A DNA stretch of 6,456 nucleotides, from NCBI GenBank assembly GCA_046160675.1, contig JBJXHH010000089.1, positions 1-6,456 on the forward strand, read 5' to 3'. The position numbers were made by a program, and so were the translations under genes. The notes beneath the pieces were generated by a model, which made no database searches, had not been told where the DNA came from, and saw only the letters and a program-made list of their open reading frames with translations. Below are positions 1 to 5,873 of this stretch, one piece after another (position 1 is the first letter of the stretch; each line of letters begins with the position of its first letter). This DNA comes from JACMJP01 sp046160675 (GTDB taxonomy: Bacteria > Bacteroidota > Bacteroidia > Chitinophagales > BACL12).

Positions 1-2
1 TG

Positions 3-134
3 AGTTTATTAATCATATTTCTCTTAAGTATGTACTATGCTTATGCAATAAAAAGCCTCAATCATAACTACATTTATAAAGGGTTAACCCAAAATGTTTC
101 TGAAAGACTGCACAGGCATAATTCGGGCAGATAA
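3..134 (+). CDS. C-terminal end of an unrecognised, probably membrane, protein (partial, enters from left edge)
   Basis: The third forward frame is open from the left edge for 43 codons to a TAA at 132-134. The other two forward frames are closed by stops at 1-3 and at 65-67. The translation starts with a hydrophobic stretch of about 15 residues (SLLIIFLLSMYYAYAI), which would suit the last transmembrane helix. A basic, polar tail follows and ends in RLHRHNSGR. Its stop lies 23 bp from the stop of the convergent bshB1, a tight tail-to-tail arrangement that favours a real gene end. I do not recognise the family. A 43-codon open stretch can occur by chance in AT-rich DNA, so the call rests on the hydrophobic/polar layout and the fit to bshB1. 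An ATG at 30 exists, but the frame stays open upstream of it, so a gene end is more likely than a small independent gene. Confidence 0.42.
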   Translation, partial: SLLIIFLLSMYYAYAIKSLNHNYIYKGLTQNVSERLHRHNSGR

Positions 135-157
135 CATTTCAGTATAAACCAATCAAT

Positions 158-874
158 TCACACCAACTCAAATAAACCCTTCACTCCTAAAATACGCTTG
201 CTTACAAATCCTTCAGCAAGACGAAAGCCGCAACTGCGCCCCATTTCTGCTGCCCGGTCGTCTACCGTTTCAATAAATTCTTTTGAAGCAATATAAGTTT
301 CTGGTTCGGTAGAATTGGGATCATAGAACTGGCTTTTATGAACAAGTATGCTTTGCATTTTTTTATCCCATACATCCGTTACATCAATCACTATATCAGG
401 TTTCATTGTCATCGCCTGGATGTAATGCAATACCAGCCGGGGGCGAAATGCTTTTTGTTCCTCTCCGTTTTCAGTAGTCTTTATTTTTGTTAACCCACTT
501 AAAAAAGAAGCATCTTCTACTAATTGTGCAGATCGACCATGATCAGGGTGGCGATCGAACAAGGCATTACAAAACACAACATCAGGTTGATATTTTCTTA
601 TTGCAGTTAGTACTTTCAGTTGTGATGCTTCATCATTTTGAAAAAAACCATCCCTGAGGTTTAAGTTTTCTCTCACTACTGCGCCAATAATCTTTTGTGC
701 AGCAAGGGATTCAGCATCCCGTATATCAACTGTCCCCCTTGAGCCAAGCTCTCCTCGGGTGAGATCGATCATGCCAACTTTATAACCTTGCTGTACACAT
801 TTTATGAGTGTTCCTCCGCAGCCCAACTCAATATCATCCGGGTGTGCCCCGAAGGCAAGTACATCTAATTTCAT
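158..874 (-). CDS. bshB1: Bacillithiol biosynthesis deacetylase BshB1 (LmbE/PIG-L family)
   Basis: This is a cytoplasmic zinc-dependent deacetylase. In the bacillithiol pathway it removes the acetyl group from N-acetylglucosaminyl-malate, made by BshA, to give glucosaminyl-malate. BshC then adds cysteine. The 238-residue product matches the usual BshB1 length. The N-terminus carries the family metal site AHPDD (residues 10-14) in FGAHPDDIELGCGGT, and the third ligand lies in RHPDHG (108-113), so the expected ligands are His11, Asp14 and His112. A GELGSRGT segment (41-48) and a late HKSQFYDP segment are also typical of BshB1 rather than of other LmbE enzymes. The ATG at 874 sits directly before the conserved LDVLAFGAHPDD start, so the start is secure. 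The gene is last in a leftward series, 79 bp after the peroxidase stop. I see no consensus promoter in that gap, so co-transcription from upstream is plausible. Neither bshA nor bshC is in the window. A different sugar-amide substrate cannot be excluded. Confidence 0.93.
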   Translation of the reverse strand: MKLDVLAFGAHPDDIELGCGGTLIKCVQQGYKVGMIDLTRGELGSRGTVDIRDAESLAAQKIIGAVVRENLNLRDGFFQNDEASQLKVLTAIRKYQPDVVFCNALFDRHPDHGRSAQLVEDASFLSGLTKIKTTENGEEQKAFRPRLVLHYIQAMTMKPDIVIDVTDVWDKKMQSILVHKSQFYDPNSTEPETYIASKEFIETVDDRAAEMGRSCGFRLAEGFVSKRILGVKGLFELV

Positions 875-953
875 GGCATAAAAATAAGAATATGAATTGC
901 TTGTGGAAAAAGAATTTCCGACAACGATTCAAGTAATTTGGGGAAAATAGATT

Positions 954-1457
954 CTACGGGTGTTTATTAAATAACGCTTCTTCAATGGAACGTATAACCT
1001 TTTTTTTACCGGGAGAAGTGTAAGAAACAAAATAATCCAGAGGCTTACCATCTCTGCTGATAATATATTTATAGAAATTCCACAAGGGTTTTGCAGAAAA
1101 CTTTCCGTTCAGTTTCCGGCTGGAAAGAAACTTAAAAAGTGGGTCAGCTTGTTTTCCTCGAACATCTACCTTTCTAAACACTGGAAAAGAAACGCCGTAG
1201 TTAAGTTTACAGAATTCGTTTATGTTTTCACCTTCCCTGGGTTCCTGTGCAAATTGATTAGAAGGGAATGCGAGTATTTCAAAACCTCTGTCTTTATATT
1301 TTTGATAATGTTGCTCCAGAATTTCTAACTGCGGTGCCTGTCCGCATTCTGTTGCAATGTTAACGATCATCAATACTTTTCCCCTGTATTGTTCCAGCGA
1401 AATTTCCTTTCCCGCATTTGTATATGCTTTAAACTGGTATATAGAATGATCGTACAT
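954..1457 (-). CDS. Glutathione peroxidase-family thiol peroxidase (probably thioredoxin-dependent)
   Basis: The enzyme reduces hydrogen peroxide and organic hydroperoxides in the cytoplasm. It has a single GPx (thioredoxin-fold) domain of 167 residues. The peroxidatic cysteine is Cys38 in NIATECGQ, followed by FPSNQF with Gln68, and WNFYKY with Trp126 and Asn127, so the Cys-Gln-Trp-Asn tetrad is complete. It uses Cys, not selenocysteine. A second cysteine, Cys83 in INEFCKLNYGVSFP, matches the resolving Cys of yeast Gpx3-like enzymes, which are recycled by thioredoxin; trxB upstream fits this. The frame is open to an earlier ATG at 1544, which would add 29 residues. I prefer the ATG at 1457 (MYDHSIYQFKA) because GPx proteins normally begin there and it puts the catalytic Cys near position 36-38. 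One oddity is that the usual two residues between NQF and QEP are reduced to a single Ala (NQFAQEP). There is no Shine-Dalgarno site at either start. Confidence 0.9.
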   Translation of the reverse strand: MYDHSIYQFKAYTNAGKEISLEQYRGKVLMIVNIATECGQAPQLEILEQHYQKYKDRGFEILAFPSNQFAQEPREGENINEFCKLNYGVSFPVFRKVDVRGKQADPLFKFLSSRKLNGKFSAKPLWNFYKYIISRDGKPLDYFVSYTSPGKKKVIRSIEEALFNKHP

Positions 1458-1590
1458 GAACTTGTAACTAAGATTTAGTAGATAAACATATTTGCGATAA
1501 AAAGGTTTGAAGGGGCTAACGATTTCACCTGAACTTTCAAGCATTTCCTAGCATCAATCTTCTATGAATTTATCATACAAATAAACCTGC

Positions 1591-2529
1591 TCAATGAATG
1601 CCTTTCTCAGCCAGAAAGCGTTCAGCGTCAAGCGCTGCCATACACCCGCTGCCAGCAGCTGTAACTGCTTGCCTGTAATTTTTATCTTGTACATCTCCTG
1701 CAGCAAACACACCGGCAATGTTAGTTTTCGTAGTACCGCTTTTTGTAATTATGTATCCTTGTTCGTCAAGATCAATGATGCCCTGAAAAATTTCTGTATT
1801 CGGTTTATGCCCGATCGCAACAAAAAATCCGGTGATGGGAATTGTTGTTTCTTCACCGTTGAGTATATTTTTAATTCGAACAGCATCGACAGTTTTATCA
1901 CCGATCACTTCTAATGTTTCTGTGTTCCAATATACTTTGATATTTTGCGTTGCAAGCACTCGTTCCTGCATAATCTTGCTTGCTCTAAAATGATCTTTTC
2001 TTACAAACATGTGTACTGTTGAACAAAGTTTTGACAGATACAATGCTTCTTCACAGGCAGTATCGCCTCCTCCTACAAGGGCTACCACTTGGTTTCGGAA
2101 AAAGAAACCATCACAAACTGCACATGCACTAACTCCATTACCGTTGAGTCTCTTTTCACTTTCAAGCCCCAGCCATTTTGCTGTGGCACCGGTGGCAATA
2201 ATGATTGTGTGAGCTTCTATTTCTTCTCCCCCATCAAGCCATACTTTTTTTATATCTCCACTAAAATCAACCTTACTCACAATACCAAAGCGAATATCAG
2301 TTCCGAAACGTTCTGCTTGTTTTTTAAAGTCTTCCATCATTTCAGGTCCAAGAATACCCGTAGGATAGCCTGGATAATTTTCAACGTCCGTAGTCTGCAT
2401 CAACTGTCCGCCGGCCTCAAGTCCTGTATACATTACTGGTTTCAGGTTAGCCCTTGCAGCATATATTGCAGCAGTATATCCAGCTGGGCCGGAACCTATG
2501 ATAAGGCATTTTATGATCTCTCTTTCCAC
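1591..2529 (-). CDS. trxB: Thioredoxin-disulfide reductase (NADPH-dependent, low-Mr type)
   Basis: This homodimeric cytoplasmic flavoenzyme passes electrons from NADPH through FAD and a redox-active disulfide to thioredoxin. The 312-residue product is standard for bacterial TrxB. The FAD dinucleotide fold shows GSGPAG (12-17). The redox centre is Cys136-Ala-Val-Cys139 followed by DGFFF, as in TrxB. The NADPH domain has GGGDTACEEA (153-162) and a basic VRKDHFR motif (176-182). That motif takes the place of HRRxxxR and keeps Arg177, Lys178 and Arg182, which would contact the NADPH phosphate. The C-terminal FAD segment is GVFAAGDVQDKNYRQAV. The start codon is GTG at 2529-2527: the frame meets a stop at 2541-2539 just upstream and has no ATG before MEREII's position. 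No Shine-Dalgarno sequence precedes it. The gene leads the leftward cluster; its stop is 133 bp before the preferred peroxidase start. Thioredoxin itself is not in the window. Confidence 0.96.
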   Translation of the reverse strand: MEREIIKCLIIGSGPAGYTAAIYAARANLKPVMYTGLEAGGQLMQTTDVENYPGYPTGILGPEMMEDFKKQAERFGTDIRFGIVSKVDFSGDIKKVWLDGGEEIEAHTIIIATGATAKWLGLESEKRLNGNGVSACAVCDGFFFRNQVVALVGGGDTACEEALYLSKLCSTVHMFVRKDHFRASKIMQERVLATQNIKVYWNTETLEVIGDKTVDAVRIKNILNGEETTIPITGFFVAIGHKPNTEIFQGIIDLDEQGYIITKSGTTKTNIAGVFAAGDVQDKNYRQAVTAAGSGCMAALDAERFLAEKGIH

Positions 2530-2552
2530 CTTGTTTAATTATATAAAGCCTG

Positions 2553-2587
2553 CAAATGTAAGGAAGGTTTCATTTTGTGTATCCAAA
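2553..2587 (-). promoter_or_regulatory. Predicted Bacteroidota-type promoter of trxB and the redox cluster
   Basis: On the minus strand TACATTTG (2560 to 2553) matches the Bacteroidota -7 consensus TAnnTTTG exactly. A TTTG (2587 to 2584) lies 23 bp upstream and can serve as the -33 element, at the long end of the accepted spacing. Transcription would begin near 2547, giving a leader of roughly 18 nt before the GTG start of trxB. The motif match is read directly from the sequence; promoter activity is inferred. Confidence 0.6.
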
Positions 2588-2598
2588 ATGATTTGCTC

Positions 2599-2653
2599 AA
2601 AAAAATATATTTAAAAAAAAATTTAAATGAATATATTTTTAAATTTTAAAAAT
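2599..2653. other. Almost pure A/T tract between the divergent promoters
   Basis: These 55 bases contain only one G (2629) and no C. Within them AAAAATATAT (2601-2610) and ATATATTTTT (2631-2640) form a perfect 10-bp inverted repeat, and there is a run of nine A (2613-2621). The tract lies between the trxB and ompA-like -7 boxes, and covers the -33 region of the rightward promoter. It may act as an UP-element-like or intrinsically bent activator region, or be bound by a nucleoid protein. The composition is observed; any function is inference. Confidence 0.45.
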
Positions 2654-2658
2654 GCTTT

Positions 2659-2666
2659 TACATTTG
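2659..2666 (+). promoter_or_regulatory. Predicted -7 box of the OmpA-like gene promoter
   Basis: TACATTTG at 2659-2666 is an exact TAnnTTTG match and is identical to the trxB -7 box on the other strand. There is no TTTG at the expected -33 distance, only T-rich sequence around 2636-2640, so the upstream A/T tract may compensate. The transcript would start near 2672, leaving a leader of about 23 nt without a Shine-Dalgarno site before the ATG at 2695. Confidence 0.6.
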
Positions 2667-2694
2667 AGTTTAACTATTCACCAAACTATGTAAT

Positions 2695-4242
2695 ATGAAA
2701 TGTAATCTTTTTATTTTATTCTTTACCATCCTTACACTCACACAATTATTAACGCAGTCGCAAAACTCTAACCATCCCTGGAAACTGGGAATAGGAGTAC
2801 ATGCAATTGACTACAACGTAGATAGTAATTATACAGAAGATCTCTTTGGAAACGACAGCATTAATGGAACAAGAGACTGGAATTTTGATCCCGTTTTTAG
2901 CCGCTATACTATAGGCGGCAGACTTAACAACTCGTTTTCTTTACAAGGCGGGCTTGCATTAGCAACCATTAGCGAAGACCTTGAAGTGAACCCTACAAGG
3001 GGCGGTTTTTACATGGATGTTGACCTGGCATTGCTGTATCACCTGGCTAACGGTTACCTTTTTAAAGAAGATGCCTGCATTGATCCTTACCTGTATGCAG
3101 GTGCCGGGTTAAACTACCTTGAAATTGACAATGAACAAATGAATCTTTTTGAGTCAAAAGCCGGATTGGGTTTTGATATCTGGCTTTGGGAAAAGTTGGG
3201 ATTCAACATTGAAACAGGGTACTCCTGGCAGGGTGATGAGGGTACATCTTATGCACATCATAAAGCGGGTTTAGTGCTTCGTTTTGGAAAAGGAACTGAT
3301 ACAGACGGCGATGGGATCTCGGATTATGAAGACGCCTGCCCCGATATAGCCGGACTTGAAATATTCAATGGCTGCCCGGATAGTGATGGTGATGGTATAA
3401 CTGACGCTTCTGACGCTTGCCCAATTGCGGCGGGATTACCTGCATTTAATGGCTGTCCTGACAGCGATGGTGATGGAATTGCTGATAAAGAAGATAAATG
3501 CCCTAACCAAGCAGGAATGTCCCAATTTGGGGGTTGCCCGGATAGCGATGGTGATGGGGTAGCTGACAACGACGACCGCTGCCCCAAAGACAAAGGATTT
3601 GCAGCATTTAACGGATGTCCCGATACTGATGGGGATGGTATCGCAGACATGGATGATGCCTGCCCAAAAGAAAAAGGGATGAAACAATGGAATGGTTGTC
3701 CGGATACTGATGGCGACGGAGTAGCTGATAAAGACGATCGTTGCCCTAAAGACAAAGGTGATAAATCCATGCAGGGATGCCCCGACACGGATGGCGACGG
3801 AGTGGCTAACATTGATGATAACTGCCCGGATAAAATTGGCCCTAAAAACAATAAAGGATGCCCGATAATTTCTGACGTTGAAAGGGCTGATATCAAGAAA
3901 AAAGTGGATATAGCAGCAAAAAATATATTTTTTGAAACATCCAGCGATGTGATAAAAAAGTCTTCTTATGCTGACCTTGATAATATTGTAAACATCATGA
4001 ACCTGTATCCCGGAACAGCCTGGCAGATTGACGGGCACACGGACAGCCAGGGGAATGATGCCAGCAACATGGATCTTTCTAACCGCAGGGCTGCAAGTGT
4101 GAAAAAATACTTTACTGATAAAGGTATCGATGCTGCAAGGCTCAATTCAGCAGGCTACGGTGAAACAAAGCCTGTTGCTACTAACGATACAGCTGCAGGT
4201 AGGGCGCAAAACAGAAGGGTGGAAATAAAGGTTACGAATTAA
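2695..4242 (+). CDS. OmpA-family outer membrane protein with seven calcium-type (thrombospondin type 3-like) repeats
   Basis: This 515-residue protein is predicted to anchor the outer membrane to peptidoglycan. Residues 1 to about 22 form a signal peptide (MKCNLFILFFTILTLTQLL, probable cut before QN). Residues about 28-198 alternate aromatic and glycine-rich segments as in small outer-membrane beta-barrels. Residues 202-390 are seven repeats of exactly 27 residues, each starting DxDGDG, with two Cys-Pro pairs per repeat, expected to bind calcium and form a stiff linker. Residues about 405-513 are an OmpA C-terminal domain: IDGHTDSQG, then NMDLSNRRAASV, then GYGETKP and NRRVEI. Asp450 and Arg465 correspond to the diaminopimelate-binding pair Asp241/Arg256 of E. 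coli OmpA. The gene has its own promoter and a strong terminator, so it is probably monocistronic. Similar architecture is common in Bacteroidota, where these proteins are abundant. I leave the symbol blank because the barrel is not E. coli OmpA. Confidence 0.92.
   Translation: MKCNLFILFFTILTLTQLLTQSQNSNHPWKLGIGVHAIDYNVDSNYTEDLFGNDSINGTRDWNFDPVFSRYTIGGRLNNSFSLQGGLALATISEDLEVNPTRGGFYMDVDLALLYHLANGYLFKEDACIDPYLYAGAGLNYLEIDNEQMNLFESKAGLGFDIWLWEKLGFNIETGYSWQGDEGTSYAHHKAGLVLRFGKGTDTDGDGISDYEDACPDIAGLEIFNGCPDSDGDGITDASDACPIAAGLPAFNGCPDSDGDGIADKEDKCPNQAGMSQFGGCPDSDGDGVADNDDRCPKDKGFAAFNGCPDTDGDGIADMDDACPKEKGMKQWNGCPDTDGDGVADKDDRCPKDKGDKSMQGCPDTDGDGVANIDDNCPDKIGPKNNKGCPIISDVERADIKKKVDIAAKNIFFETSSDVIKKSSYADLDNIVNIMNLYPGTAWQIDGHTDSQGNDASNMDLSNRRAASVKKYFTDKGIDAARLNSAGYGETKPVATNDTAAGRAQNRRVEIKVTN
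3298..3864 (+). repeat. Seven in-frame tandem repeats of 81 bp encoding DxDGDG...CP...GCP units
   Basis: The coding sequence holds seven consecutive units of exactly 81 bp (27 codons) with no insertion or deletion. Units begin at residues 202, 229, 256, 283, 310, 337 and 364 of the OmpA-like protein. Each has DxDGDG at its start, a Cys-Pro about 13 residues in, and GCP at its end. The protein pattern is well kept while DNA copies differ at many third positions. Units 4 and 6 both read DDRCPKDKG and unit 5 reads DDACPKEKG, which hints at duplication of a two-unit block. Confidence 0.95.
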
Positions 4243-4266
4243 TACTTTTCATATATTCATTTTTGT

Positions 4267-4300
4267 AAAGAGAGGCACAGATAATACTGCCTCTCTTTTT
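4267..4300 (+). terminator. Rho-independent terminator of the OmpA-like gene
   Basis: AAAGAGAGGCA (4267-4277) pairs perfectly with TGCCTCTCTTT (4288-4298) as an 11-bp stem with a 10-base loop, and the T run goes on to 4300. It starts 24 bp after the stop codon. The stem is GC-rich at the loop end and ends in a U tract, the classic form. Confidence 0.9.
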
Positions 4301-4346
4301 GTTAGTAAACGAAAATCAAATGGAATACAGGAGGTGAAATCCAGCC

Positions 4347-4380
4347 TTTCCCCCCATAGTTTGGGGAGGTATATTTTTTT
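4347..4380 (+). other. Second hairpin followed by a T7 run, upstream of the metK promoter
   Basis: TCCCC (4349-4353) pairs with GGGGA (4363-4367) around a 9-base loop, and two T-G wobble pairs (4347-4348 with 4368-4369) extend the stem. After TATA comes a run of seven T (4374-4380). This resembles a weak intrinsic terminator and could back up the strong one about 50 bp earlier. It could also be a leftover repeat or a protein site. A perfect AGGAGGTGA lies just before it (4329-4337) with no convincing reading frame behind it. Confidence 0.35.
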
Positions 4381-4423
4381 CAACATCCAATTAACTTCTT
4401 ATCGCCTTTTGCCCCAATCCATC

Positions 4424-4431
4424 TATCTTTG
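4424..4431 (+). promoter_or_regulatory. Predicted -7 box of the metK promoter
   Basis: TATCTTTG matches TAnnTTTG exactly and lies 57 bp before the metK ATG. A TTTTG at 4407-4411 is too close (12 bp) to be a normal -33 element, and no other TTG is at the right distance, so only half of the promoter is well supported. Transcription would start around 4437, giving a leader of about 50 nt. Confidence 0.5.
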
Positions 4432-4440
4432 CGCTTGCTT

Positions 4441-4472
4441 GTATAAGACAGGCGTCAGTTTTTACTTTATAC
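4441..4472 (+). other. Possible stem-loop in the metK leader
   Basis: GTATAA (4441-4446) pairs with TTATAC (4467-4472), and a G-T wobble (4447/4466) adds a seventh pair. The 18-base loop can form a small inner GAC/GTC hairpin. It would sit at the start of the predicted metK leader. The stem is A/T-rich and weak. It does not match the SAM-I or SAM-II riboswitch layouts I know, and the leader is too short for SAM-I. A regulatory role is speculation. Confidence 0.22.
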
Positions 4473-4488
4473 TCAATTCAGATAATAC

Positions 4489-5745
4489 ATGTCATACTTA
4501 TTTACCTCTGAGTCTGTTTCAGAAGGACATCCGGATAAAGTTGCAGACCAGATTTCAGATGCATTAATAGATCATTTTCTCGCTTTCGACCCGCAGAGTA
4601 AAGTGGCCTGCGAAACATTAGTGACTACAGGCCAGGTAGTACTTGCGGGTGAAGTGAAATCAAACACCTACCTTGATGTACAACAGATAGCAAGAGATGT
4701 AATCAAACAAATTGGCTATACAAAAAGTGAGTACATGTTTGAGTCAAATAGTTGTGGTATCCTTTCAGCCATCCATGAACAAAGCCCTGATATAAACCAG
4801 GGAGTTGTACGCAAAACAAAAGAAGAACAGGGTGCCGGCGACCAGGGGATGATGTTCGGTTATGCCTGCCGTGAAACGGAAAACTTTATGCCTCTTTCTC
4901 TTGAAATTTCACATCTCTTACTCAAAGAACTTGCAGCAATAAGAAGAACAGGTAAACAAATGAAATATCTGCGCCCTGATGCAAAGAGCCAGGTAACTAT
5001 TGAATATGATGATAAGAACAATCCGTTGCGCATTGATGCTATTGTTGTAAGTACACAACATGATGATTTTGATGAAGAGAAAAAAATGCTTGCAGCAATA
5101 AAAAAAGATGTTGAACAAATTCTAATTCCTGCTATAAAAAAACAACTTCCCAAAAAAACCCAAAAATTATTCGACACAAATTATGCGCTGCATGTAAACC
5201 CAACCGGAAAATTTGTGATAGGTGGACCGCATGGCGATACAGGCTTAACCGGTAGAAAAATTATTGTAGATACTTACGGTGGCAAAGGCGCTCACGGCGG
5301 CGGCGCATTCAGTGGCAAAGACCCGAGCAAGGTGGATCGCAGTGGGGCTTACGCTACCCGGCATATTGCAAAGAACATGGTGGCAGCAGGTTTGTGTGAT
5401 GAGGTGTTGGTTCAGGTGGCATATGCTATAGGAGTAGCGAAACCAGTGGGGCTTTATCTCAATACATATGGCACTGCAAAAGTGCTGATGACTGACGGTG
5501 AGATCGCAAAAGAAATACAGCGCATTTTTGATCTACGGCCCTATTCTATTGAAAAGCGTTTTAAACTCCGCAGCCCCATCTACCAGGAAACTGCAAGCTA
5601 CGGGCACATGGGCCGAAAACCTGAAATCAAAGAAAAAACCTTCAAAGACGGCAGCGGCAAGATCAAAAAATTAAAAGTTGAACTCTTCCCCTGGGAGAAG
5701 TTGGATTACGTTGCGAAAATTAAGAAAGTGTTTGGGTTGAAATAA
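4489..5745 (+). CDS. metK: S-adenosylmethionine synthetase (methionine adenosyltransferase)
   Basis: MetK makes S-adenosylmethionine from methionine and ATP, releasing phosphate and pyrophosphate. It is a cytoplasmic, magnesium- and potassium-dependent oligomer and supplies the cell's main methyl donor. The 418-residue product has all signatures in order: SEGHPDK (11-17) at the active site, GAGDQG (115-120), GGPHGDTGLTGRK (245-257), the GGGAFSGKDPSKVDRS loop (270-285), and the RPYSIEKRF plus YQETASYGHMGRK region near the C-terminus. It is longer than E. coli MetK (384 residues), in keeping with the somewhat longer forms seen in Bacteroidota. The ATG at 4489 is at the conserved MSYLFTSESVSEGHPDK start. 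It has its own predicted promoter and lies behind a strong terminator, so it is probably transcribed alone. No methionine-pathway neighbour is present and no SAM riboswitch is recognisable. Confidence 0.97.
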   Translation: MSYLFTSESVSEGHPDKVADQISDALIDHFLAFDPQSKVACETLVTTGQVVLAGEVKSNTYLDVQQIARDVIKQIGYTKSEYMFESNSCGILSAIHEQSPDINQGVVRKTKEEQGAGDQGMMFGYACRETENFMPLSLEISHLLLKELAAIRRTGKQMKYLRPDAKSQVTIEYDDKNNPLRIDAIVVSTQHDDFDEEKKMLAAIKKDVEQILIPAIKKQLPKKTQKLFDTNYALHVNPTGKFVIGGPHGDTGLTGRKIIVDTYGGKGAHGGGAFSGKDPSKVDRSGAYATRHIAKNMVAAGLCDEVLVQVAYAIGVAKPVGLYLNTYGTAKVLMTDGEIAKEIQRIFDLRPYSIEKRFKLRSPIYQETASYGHMGRKPEIKEKTFKDGSGKIKKLKVELFPWEKLDYVAKIKKVFGLK

Positions 5746-5836
5746 CTTTATAAAGTCACTCCTCAACCTTTGCATTTTATATAGGGAAAATATTCAAACT
5801 ATTTTGGATCCGATGTTCTTGCACTAAAAAATTGAG

Positions 5837-5873
5837 AAAGAACTGCACTGCTAATTATTACAGCGTTCTTTTC
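5837..5873 (+). terminator. Weak candidate terminator downstream of metK
   Basis: AAAGAAC (5837-5843) pairs with GTTCTTT (5865-5871), with a bulged T and then a GC/GC pair inside, closing a 16-base loop. The 3' arm is T-rich (TTCTTTTC) but there is no clean U run. It is the best intrinsic-terminator-like structure in the 190-bp metK-downstream spacer. The rest of that spacer holds only the palindrome ACTTTATAAAGT at 5745-5756 and promoter elements, and I see no small gene there. Confidence 0.25.

Noticed and set aside
70..97. GGGTTAACCC palindrome (81-90) with outer ACATTT/AAATGT arms, as a terminator for the leftward redox cluster.
   Set aside because: The core stem has only three GC pairs around a TTAA loop and the outer arms need an uneven internal loop. 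There is no proper U run, and the site probably lies within the coding end of the left-hand gene.
905..919. GGAAA/TTTCC inverted repeat between the peroxidase and bshB1 as a terminator or promoter site.
   Set aside because: The stem is only 5 bp and A/T-rich, without a following T run on the minus strand, and no TAnnTTTG box is nearby.
1594..2538. Three plus-strand open frames opposite trxB.
   Set aside because: trxB is fully conserved in the other frame; these frames show no domain, signal or start context and are shadows.
3324..4038. Two long minus-strand open frames (about 190 and 200 codons) opposite the OmpA-like gene.
   Set aside because: They lie opposite the 81-bp repeats. Because the repeat length is a multiple of three, any frame free of stops in one unit stays open through all of them. 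The products are low-complexity echoes of the repeats (SPSVSGHP-like), without promoters or family features.
4437..4488. SAM-I or SAM-II riboswitch ahead of metK.
   Set aside because: The predicted leader is about 50 nt, too short for SAM-I. I do not find the conserved SAM-II pseudoknot sequences, so no known class is supported.
4334..4567. A 77-codon plus-strand frame starting at a GTG next to AGGAGGTGA.
   Set aside because: The GTG is inside the Shine-Dalgarno-like sequence itself, the frame runs through the hairpin and metK promoter, and it overlaps the metK start in another frame. Its product has no recognisable features.
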